Below are positions 1 through 5,934 of a stretch of DNA of 11,114 nt, piece after piece. Position 1 is the first letter of the stretch, and the number at the start of each line of letters is the position of its first letter. Source of the stretch: an uncultured Acetatifactor sp. (GTDB lineage: Bacteria; Bacillota; Clostridia; Lachnospirales; Lachnospiraceae); assembly GCA_948896875.1 (NCBI GenBank), contig CAQUWW010000097.1, forward strand, positions 1-11,114, in the 5' to 3' direction. The notes under the pieces are model-generated. The model did not search any database. It was not told the DNA's origin and saw only the letters and a list, made by a program, of their open reading frames with translations. Made by a program: the position numbers and the translations under genes.

Positions 1-695
1 GAACCAGTTCCGATTCCCTCCCTCTCGGGCAGCATGTCATTCAATGCGTCTGCCGCCATCTTCAGAATATCTCCTCCCTCATAAAATCTGGGAATCCATT
101 TCTTCCCGAACTCACTTCTTCCGTCTTCATAGACAGAGACCAGGACCAGTGCTTCCCGCAGCATAATAAAATCCGGATAAGACTGCATTATCTTCTGAAG
201 CTGTTCCGGTCCGATAGAGCCTTCCTTCTCCCGCAGTCCTCTCAAATCCTGAAACAGTCTGGATACGCTTTCCGTCCTCTCCTTCAGCTCCATACTTTTT
301 CCTGAGCGCCCTCTTTCCACCAGTTCACAGCATTTCCGCAGGGTATTCTCGAACTCGGCCTTGGAAAAAGGCTTCAGCAGATAGCTCTGCACCCCCTGCT
401 CTATGGCTGCCTGGGCCAGAGTGAATTCTCCATAGCCGGACAAAATCACGCACTGCAGAGCCGGATTCATCTGCCTGGCTCTGGCAATCAGCTCCAGTCC
501 GCTCATCACAGGCATTTTAATATCGGTAATCAGAATGTCCGGCATTTCGTCTATCATCTGTTCCAGCGCATCCATGGCATTTTCACAGCTGCCAATCAGT
601 TCAACGCCAAAATTATCCCAATTTATATTGGCACAAATCTGTTCACACAGATACAGTTCGTCATCCACCAATAACAGTTTTATCCTCTCTCCCAT
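1..695 (-). CDS. Response regulator, YesN-like (REC domain), 3' end outside the window
   Basis: The reading frame stays open from the ATG at 695 to the window edge, giving 231 codons. The receiver domain covers residues 5-120. It has the acidic pair D11-D12 in LLLVDDE, the phospho-acceptor D58 in ITDIKMPVMSG, S86 in ILSGYGEF and K108 in YLLKPF. This REC signature, with a long following region and a YesM-type kinase directly upstream, is typical of YesN/AraC-type regulators, which are about 500 residues long. The C-terminal AraC-type HTH would lie beyond position 1 and is inferred, not seen. The regulator should be phosphorylated by the kinase at 818-2539. I chose the start at 695 because GAGGG precedes it at a good distance and the REC fold begins immediately. 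An in-frame ATG at 803 would add 36 residues read through a palindromic element and is less likely. Confidence 0.9.
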   Translation of the reverse strand, partial: MGERIKLLLVDDELYLCEQICANINWDNFGVELIGSCENAMDALEQMIDEMPDILITDIKMPVMSGLELIARARQMNPALQCVILSGYGEFTLAQAAIEQGVQSYLLKPFSKAEFENTLRKCCELVERGRSGKSMELKERTESVSRLFQDLRGLREKEGSIGPEQLQKIMQSYPDFIMLREALVLVSVYEDGRSEFGKKWIPRFYEGGDILKMAADALNDMLPEREGIGTG

Positions 696-702
696 ATTTA
701 AT

Positions 703-708
703 CCCTCT
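703..708 (-). promoter_or_regulatory. Ribosome binding site of the response regulator
   Basis: On the minus strand AGAGGG lies seven bases before the ATG at 695. It is better spaced than the AGGAG that ends only two bases before the alternative in-frame ATG at 803, so it supports the shorter start. Confidence 0.6.
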
Positions 709-833
709 TTATTCCAGTTCCGCAAGAGCCATGTCAGACCCAATGTCACTGATAAATTCCCGGCCGCTAAGTCAGCGTCCGTAAATTTATCCGGGTCTGA
801 CATGGCTCCTGCTGTTTTTATTTCAGTTCCGCA
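708..833. repeat. 17-bp direct repeat flanking the palindromic element (708-724 and 817-833)
   Basis: The two 17-base copies differ at one position. The 817-833 copy contains the kinase stop codon and its last codons. The 708-724 copy repeats that end, including a second TAA in the same sequence context. Removing one copy plus the palindromic element (109 bp) would reduce the kinase-regulator gap from 122 bp to 13 bp, with GAGGG just after the stop. This matches a target-site-style duplication, although recombination between short repeats could give the same picture. Confidence 0.7.
725..816. repeat. Structured palindromic element inserted between kinase and regulator genes
   Basis: A perfect 16-bp inverted repeat (726-741 and 793-808) encloses a second 8-bp stem (751-758 with 784-791). 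That stem encloses a third imperfect hairpin (761-768 with 774-781, loop 769-773). Outside the 16-bp arms three more pairs (722-724 with 810-812) form across one mismatch. The whole element can fold into a long tiered hairpin in DNA or RNA. It sits between two copies of a 17-bp direct repeat, as an inserted small element would. No transposase is encoded here, so any movement would depend on proteins supplied elsewhere. It is not a good intrinsic terminator, because no T-run follows the stem on the minus strand. Confidence 0.75.
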
Positions 834-2539
834 GGCGCCCTGTCCTTCCGCCGACTGGGAAGCCGCAGAATCACCTGCATTCCCCCATCCAGTTTGTGAA
901 AGGAAAGTCCGTATTCCGCTGAAAAGGTATATTGAAGCCTTTTATGAATATTTTGAAGCGCCGTCCCGGTTCCTCTTACCTTCTGTTCTCCCCGTTCCAT
1001 TCTTTCCAGAATGTCTTCCGCAAAACCCGGTCCGTTATCCTCCACGACAATTTCCGTCTCATTTTGGTTTACTCTGTCAAAAATTCTGATCACACAGCCT
1101 GAAATCTGTTCTTCCATGGCATAAGTGACGGAATTTTCCACCAAAGGCTGTATGGATATCCTGGGAATCATCAGCCCCTTCGTTTCCTGGCTTATCTCTA
1201 TTTCCACCTGCAGCCGATTTCTAAAGCGGATCTGCTGAATAAACAGATAGTCTTCCGCCATCTGCAGATCGCTTTCCACAGTAATAAGTGTCTGTTTGCT
1301 GTCTGTAACCATGCGCATCATTCTGCCCAGCCTTTCTGCCATATTGGCGGTCTCTTCATCCTGATTACTGTAAGCCATCCATGTAATCGCCGTGAGGGTA
1401 TTGAAGAGAAAATGAGGTTGAATCTGCTTCTGCATCTGATTGAATTCCGCTTCCTTTAAAAGCAGTTGATTGTCGTAGTATTCCTCCATTAATCGCCTGT
1501 AATCCGACGCCATCCTATAAAAATGACGGTACATCTTCCCCACTTCATCCATACGCTTCTGATACAGCTTCTCTTCTTCCGAGTTCAAAGGCTTCCCTGC
1601 ACCGAAATCATCCATTTTGTGAATCAGTCCATAAATATCCCGAATCACAATCTTCACCCATGCACTGCCGAAAGCCAGAGCTGTCATGGCAATCAGCAGA
1701 GATAAAAGAAAGGATCTTTGATACACACTTCCAATCATTCTCCCGACTTCTCCGTAAGGAGTACGGATAACCATGGTAAATCCCAATGTTTCACTGGTAT
1801 AGGCGGTAATAAACTCATCATCTTCTATATGCCATCCATTTTCCATTGTTGTTTCGTATATCAATTCAGGCTGACTGGCGTAAAGACAATTCCCGCCGTC
1901 ATACACGGAAATGTCAATGGGCATATCGGCATGCCGGAACGTTTTCCCCAAATCATTTAAGATTCCATTAAAATTAACCTGGGCCACAATATATCCCAGG
2001 TTAGATAATTCCAAATTGGCAGCCTGTCGGATTTCCCGCACAAGAATCAGTCTCTGCTCTCCTGAAATCAGACGCATCTGACCATTCGCACCTGCTGCCG
2101 TCTGTATAAAAGGTTCCAGATCATCCTGCATCCCAAGGCCGCTTCCCCCGAATCCGAATATGAGAGAATCCGTCTTCAGCAGAAAGGCACTAAAATACCT
2201 TTCCCTATATGCATAACTGCTTACTTTTTCACTGACTGCCGCCTTCCGTGATATCCAGACATCTTCCCCATAGTGGTCCCTCAGACACATCAGATCTTCC
2301 TGCAGATTCGGATCAGCAATCATCTGATAAGTAATGTTCTCCATCCGGGCAAAGACATTTTCAATATAATCCATGTAAATCATCAATATCCGGGCATTGT
2401 CCTCGTAAAGCAATTGATTATAGGTATCATATGCGGCCCGTCGATTCAATGTTTCCAGCACCATCATGACAAATATCATGGTGAAAATCAGCAGAAAAAA
2501 TTTCTTTTTCAGATTTAAGTTCCAGAACCATTTTTTCAT
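818..2539 (-). CDS. Sensor histidine kinase, YesM/LytS family (His_kinase + HATPase_c)
   Basis: This 573-residue membrane kinase has a basic N-terminus, a first membrane helix at about residues 13-30, an extracytoplasmic sensor region at about 31-275 and a second helix at about 276-299. A HAMP-like and coiled linker follows. The phosphorylation site is H376 in QIQPHFLFNTL, the hallmark of the His_kinase (PF06580) group. The ATPase domain shows the N-box LVEN (N469), the G1 box VEDNGPGF (499-506) and the G2 box GTGTALQNIHKRL (523-535). It should autophosphorylate at H376 and pass phosphate to D58 of the downstream regulator. The ligand is unknown; the mannosidase 64 bp upstream suggests a glycan or an oligosaccharide-binding protein. 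AAGGGA lies about six bases before the ATG. The tail after residue 560 (RRKDRAPAELK) extends past the usual domain end, next to the palindromic element. Confidence 0.95.
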   Translation of the reverse strand: MKKWFWNLNLKKKFFLLIFTMIFVMMVLETLNRRAAYDTYNQLLYEDNARILMIYMDYIENVFARMENITYQMIADPNLQEDLMCLRDHYGEDVWISRKAAVSEKVSSYAYRERYFSAFLLKTDSLIFGFGGSGLGMQDDLEPFIQTAAGANGQMRLISGEQRLILVREIRQAANLELSNLGYIVAQVNFNGILNDLGKTFRHADMPIDISVYDGGNCLYASQPELIYETTMENGWHIEDDEFITAYTSETLGFTMVIRTPYGEVGRMIGSVYQRSFLLSLLIAMTALAFGSAWVKIVIRDIYGLIHKMDDFGAGKPLNSEEEKLYQKRMDEVGKMYRHFYRMASDYRRLMEEYYDNQLLLKEAEFNQMQKQIQPHFLFNTLTAITWMAYSNQDEETANMAERLGRMMRMVTDSKQTLITVESDLQMAEDYLFIQQIRFRNRLQVEIEISQETKGLMIPRISIQPLVENSVTYAMEEQISGCVIRIFDRVNQNETEIVVEDNGPGFAEDILERMERGEQKVRGTGTALQNIHKRLQYTFSAEYGLSFHKLDGGMQVILRLPSRRKDRAPAELK

Positions 2540-2559
2540 ATGCTTCCCTTTTCATCATC

Positions 2560-2591
2560 CCCTCCGGCCGGTCAGACAACCTGCCGGAGGG
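2560..2591. other. Intercistronic stem-loop between mannosidase and kinase
   Basis: A perfect 9-bp GC-rich stem pairs 2560-2568 with 2583-2591 around a 14-base loop in the 64-bp gap between the two minus-strand genes. No T-run follows on the minus strand, so it is probably not an efficient intrinsic terminator. It could slow 3' exonuclease decay of the upstream message or cause partial attenuation before the kinase. Confidence 0.5.
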
Positions 2592-2603
2592 CAGACATCT
2601 TCT

Positions 2604-5600
2604 CTACCGTTTCACCCGAACGGTCTTAATCTCAAAGGCCCGGAAGGACAACTTCAGCTTCCCGTCTGCCAATTCCAGCTCCTCCGTGACATTTTCCAGC
2701 ATGTCACACAGGGAAGCGCCCGAGGCATCGAATCCCAGGCTGATTTCAGCATCCGTGGCCGCCTTCTTCGCTTCGTACAGGCGCAGAATCACGTCCCCGC
2801 TTCCATCCTCCGCAGGCTTCATGGTATCCAGTATCACGTTGGCCCGGTCCACTGTCAGACCGCTGAATGCTTTCACAGCTCCCCCGGTCACCGGAGGTGC
2901 CACATTCAGCTCATAGCCCTGGCGCACCACATCGCAGTCCGCAAAGCTTCCCTCCCAGGCCGTAAAGGCATAGGTGAAGGTCTGCATTCCGTTGTCCGCA
3001 CGCATTTCCGGTGTGGCCGCCGCACGCAGAAGGGTCAGCTCCAGAGCGTTGTCGTTCATGCTGATGCCGTATTTACAGTCATTGAGCACCGCCGCTCCGT
3101 GAGAACCGTCGCAGAATGCGCTGTAGCGGTGGTTGCACACCTCAAAGCGGTCCTTGTCATACAGTCTGGAACGATGGGCAGGACGCTCCACATAGCCGAA
3201 CTGCATTTCATTGATTCCATTTTCCGCGTATACATTCACCGGGAAAGTAGCTTTCAGCAGCCTGTGCAGCTCCTTCCAGTCAATCTCCGTCTCGAAGGTA
3301 ACCCTTGTACTGTCTGCCGCCAGGCGAATATACTGTACAAATGTGGATTCGCTGATCCGGCCGCTGACCTTCAATACACCTTCCAGGCCCTCTGCCACCA
3401 CCTCTACCTGGGCGTCTGTCAGCGCCTCCACTTCCTGAAGGGTATAGTTGGAGTCAATATCCCATGCGTCAAACAGGCGGGGAACGTCTTTATACAGGCG
3501 GAGTTTGTTCAACGGACCTGCCGCAAATTCTCTGCCGGATTCTTTCAGGATGAAGGAAGTGAGCTCGCCCTTGTTGTTGACAATAGCTTTCAATTTGCTG
3601 TTCTCCAGCACATAGTTTTCTCCGTCTTCTTTTACGGAAGTCGTTGCCAACGTTCCGGCTTTCACATCCTTTTCAGCCTCAGGTACCAGCGACACCGCAC
3701 CACAGGAAGGAATATGAACCAGTGCTTTCACCTTGCCTTCCGCCTGCTGTACGGGAACCGTCTCCCCCTCCAGCGTCCGGGCTCCATCCGCAAAGGCTTC
3801 CGGCAGCTCCACCAGGGCCTCCCGCTCAAAGCTCAGGGAGTTCCAGACAGTCACAGCCGGCATATTCCCGGATTCTGTCAGGGTTTCCAACGCTTTGTTC
3901 CGCAGCTTCTCCGCACCCTCCAGAATCTTCCTGTGAGCTTCCTTCGCTTCCTCGTACACCCGTCCGATGCAGGAACCGGGAAGGATGTCGTGGAACTGGT
4001 GCAGCAAAATCTGTTTCCACAGTGCGTCCGCCTCCGGCAGATCATATTCCAGGCCATGGCCTAAAGCCAGAGAGCTCCACAGCTCCAGCTCCCGCATGGC
4101 AAGCTCGCTGCGGCGGTTATTCTTCTTCACAGCCGCCTGGGAGGTATAAGTGCCTCTGTGGGCACTGAAATACAGTTCTCCCACATAAGTGTTCACAGGG
4201 CCCCCCTGCTTTTCCATATCTTCAAAGAATTCCAGCGGGCCTGCCATCTTCATCTTCACGCTGCCCTCCAGATCTTCCTGGCGTTTTGCATACTCCACGA
4301 AATCTCTGGCCGGGCCGCCGCCTCCGTCGCCATAGCCGTAAGGCATCAGGAAAGCATCCAGATCCTGCAGCTGTGTCCGTTCTTTCCAGATGGTGTTGGC
4401 CTCCACCGGATCTGTGCGGTAGGTATAGCTGGTAGGCAGGAAGGAAACAATCTGGGAGCCGTCCATACCCTGCCAGGTAAAGTAGTGGTAAGGGAACTGA
4501 TCCCCTTCGTTATAGGACCAGAATATCTTCTGGGTCACCAGATAATCCACACCGCAGCCTTTTAGAATCTGCGGCAGTGCGGCGGTGTAGCCGAAGGTAT
4601 CCGGCAGCCACAGCACCCGGCTGTTCACGCCAAACATGTCCTTATAATATTTTTTCCCGTGCACCAGCTGACGGATCAACGCTTCTCCGCCGGCCACATT
4701 GGTGTCCGGCTCCACCCACATGGCGCCGTCCGCAATCCACTGACCGCCCTTTACAGCCTCTTTGATTCTCTCAAAAAGCTCCGGATAATACTTCCTGCAC
4801 ATCTCATAGGCCGCAGGCTGGCTCTGAATGAATTTATATTCCGGATATTCCTCTATCAGCCGAAGCTGGGCGGCAAAGGTTCTCTCTGTCTTGCGGTAGG
4901 TTTCCGCCATGGGCCACAGCCAGGCCAGGTCGATATGCGCATTTCCAATGGCATAAAAAACAGGGGCGGTGGAGCCGTTCTTCGCCTCCATCACAGGCCG
5001 CAGTTCTTCCCTGGCCTTCAGGTAGGAAGCAATTCTTCCCTCTTTTGCCTGCTCAAAGTCCACGGTCAGCGTAAATTTCTCCAGGGCTTTGGCAATTTTC
5101 GCAGCCCGCAGAGACTTTTCATCCAGCGTGGTCAGCAGACGGGCCAGGGTGTCCACATCCATATACAGCTGATAGGCCGCCTCATTCCAGATGCCGTAAG
5201 TACATTTCTCCAGCTTTCTGCGCTCTCCCTCTTTCGCAGGGTCCTCATAAGCACCGGGCAGAACCGGTCCTGTGGCGCAGCCGCCCGTAGGTGCTTCCGG
5301 ATAGTAATGACCCGCATAGGTCTCCATCAGAATATCAAAATGCTCCTTACCCTCCGCACAGGTGGTCAGTACATTATCTTCCATATAATGATGAGGCACA
5401 TCCAGCCAGTCTGCCCGATATGTACCGAAGGCTTTCCCGTTTACAAACAACGCGGATTCTCCGCCGGGCTTCAAATTCATCACAATTCTCTGCCCTTTTG
5501 CCTGCTCCGGCAATGTGATACTTCCTCTGAACCAGCAGTACTCCCAGATATTTCCCCAGGTAAATCCGGGCTGTACCGGCACAAATTCCCTCGTCTGCGC

Positions 5601-5735
5601 CTCCTCCACGGATAGCTGTTCCATGGTTCGGAACGCCTCCCAGGAGATCTCCCCCAGCGGTTCGTAAAAATCGTCTCTCAAGGTACGTAACCAGTGCTCA
5701 AGCCGTCCCTGCCATTCTGAATGCATTAATTTCAT
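2604..5735 (-). CDS. Alpha-mannosidase, glycoside hydrolase family 38
   Basis: This 1043-residue enzyme should release alpha-linked mannose from mannosides or N-glycan-type oligosaccharides by a retaining, metal-dependent mechanism. No signal peptide is visible, so it is probably cytoplasmic and acts on imported oligosaccharides. The layout is an N-terminal domain (about 1-255), the catalytic GH38 barrel (about 257-520), a helical middle domain (to about 620) and a long C-terminal beta region. By analogy with GH38 structures, the metal ligands are H267 and D269 (NAHIDLAW), D379 (WLPDTFGY, also the nucleophile) and H582 (HQFHDILPGS). D470 in YGYGDGGGGP is a candidate acid/base. The length fits bacterial GH38 enzymes. 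GGGAG precedes the ATG by about eight bases. It is the first gene of the unit with the kinase and regulator, read from the promoter at 5858-5886. Exact linkage specificity cannot be read from sequence. Confidence 0.94.
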   Translation of the reverse strand: MKLMHSEWQGRLEHWLRTLRDDFYEPLGEISWEAFRTMEQLSVEEAQTREFVPVQPGFTWGNIWEYCWFRGSITLPEQAKGQRIVMNLKPGGESALFVNGKAFGTYRADWLDVPHHYMEDNVLTTCAEGKEHFDILMETYAGHYYPEAPTGGCATGPVLPGAYEDPAKEGERRKLEKCTYGIWNEAAYQLYMDVDTLARLLTTLDEKSLRAAKIAKALEKFTLTVDFEQAKEGRIASYLKAREELRPVMEAKNGSTAPVFYAIGNAHIDLAWLWPMAETYRKTERTFAAQLRLIEEYPEYKFIQSQPAAYEMCRKYYPELFERIKEAVKGGQWIADGAMWVEPDTNVAGGEALIRQLVHGKKYYKDMFGVNSRVLWLPDTFGYTAALPQILKGCGVDYLVTQKIFWSYNEGDQFPYHYFTWQGMDGSQIVSFLPTSYTYRTDPVEANTIWKERTQLQDLDAFLMPYGYGDGGGGPARDFVEYAKRQEDLEGSVKMKMAGPLEFFEDMEKQGGPVNTYVGELYFSAHRGTYTSQAAVKKNNRRSELAMRELELWSSLALGHGLEYDLPEADALWKQILLHQFHDILPGSCIGRVYEEAKEAHRKILEGAEKLRNKALETLTESGNMPAVTVWNSLSFEREALVELPEAFADGARTLEGETVPVQQAEGKVKALVHIPSCGAVSLVPEAEKDVKAGTLATTSVKEDGENYVLENSKLKAIVNNKGELTSFILKESGREFAAGPLNKLRLYKDVPRLFDAWDIDSNYTLQEVEALTDAQVEVVAEGLEGVLKVSGRISESTFVQYIRLAADSTRVTFETEIDWKELHRLLKATFPVNVYAENGINEMQFGYVERPAHRSRLYDKDRFEVCNHRYSAFCDGSHGAAVLNDCKYGISMNDNALELTLLRAAATPEMRADNGMQTFTYAFTAWEGSFADCDVVRQGYELNVAPPVTGGAVKAFSGLTVDRANVILDTMKPAEDGSGDVILRLYEAKKAATDAEISLGFDASGASLCDMLENVTEELELADGKLKLSFRAFEIKTVRVKR

Positions 5736-5782
5736 GTCTGTCTCCCTTCTTTATTTCTTCTTTCCTTTTTAAATCACTTCCG

Positions 5783-5798
5783 TGCGCCAGCCTGCGCA
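5783..5798. other. Small hairpin in the mannosidase leader
   Basis: TGCGC (5783-5787) pairs with GCGCA (5794-5798) across a six-base loop, in the middle of the roughly 115-base mannosidase 5' leader. No riboswitch class could be recognised in this leader. Confidence 0.3.
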
Positions 5799-5826
5799 TT
5801 TACCTGCAAGTTCTGTTATCAATAGG

Positions 5827-5850
5827 ATAGAATCCAGGACTTAATTCTAT
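5827..5850 (-). promoter_or_regulatory. Inverted repeat at the presumed 5' end of the mannosidase transcript
   Basis: ATAGAAT (5827-5833) and ATTCTAT (5844-5850) form a perfect 7-bp inverted repeat with a 10-base spacer, just downstream of the -10 box on the minus strand. It may be a 5' RNA hairpin or a repressor operator. Its promoter-proximal arm reads ACAATAGAAT on the minus strand (5844-5853), the same 10-mer that starts the thiT leader hairpin at 10498. Confidence 0.5.
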
Positions 5851-5857
5851 TGTATAT

Positions 5858-5886
5858 ATTATATATATCATATAATGATATGTCAA
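5858..5886 (-). promoter_or_regulatory. Sigma-A promoter of the mannosidase operon
   Basis: On the minus strand TTGACA (5881-5886) and TATAAT (5858-5863) are both full consensus and separated by exactly 17 bases. Transcription would start near 5851 and leave a leader of about 115 bases. A consensus promoter of this quality normally needs repression, which fits the palindromes inside and just downstream of it. Confidence 0.85.
5865..5881. promoter_or_regulatory. Palindromic operator candidate in the promoter spacer
   Basis: ATATCAT and ATGATAT are perfect 7-bp arms around a 3-base centre, filling the spacer between -35 and -10 of the mannosidase promoter. A dimeric repressor bound here would block RNA polymerase. 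The AT-rich composition means chance cannot be ruled out. Confidence 0.45.
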
Positions 5887-5934
5887 TATGAACATTCCTT
5901 GAGTTTCCGCCAATTTATCCACACAGCAACAAAT

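Noticed and set aside
708..833. Short CRISPR-like repeat array
   Set aside because: There are only two direct copies, one spacer-sized interval filled by a palindrome, and no cas genes.
535..1089. 184-codon plus-strand frame crossing the regulator-kinase junction
   Set aside because: It runs antisense through the receiver domain, the palindromic element and the kinase ATPase domain, so it cannot be a conserved protein.
2466..4064. 532-codon plus-strand open frame antisense to the mannosidase
   Set aside because: It lies inside the GH38 gene on the other strand, is rich in His, Gln, Arg and Cys without domain motifs, and reflects the codon bias of the true gene.
4659..5615. 318-codon plus-strand open frame antisense to the mannosidase N-terminal half
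   Set aside because: Same reason: it is the complement of well-conserved GH38 sequence and has no promoter or family motif of its own.
5887..5934. Terminator between the GTPase fusion gene and the mannosidase promoter
   Set aside because: Only a 5-bp AATTT/AAATT pairing was found with no T-run, so readthrough into the mannosidase operon cannot be excluded but no terminator can be called.
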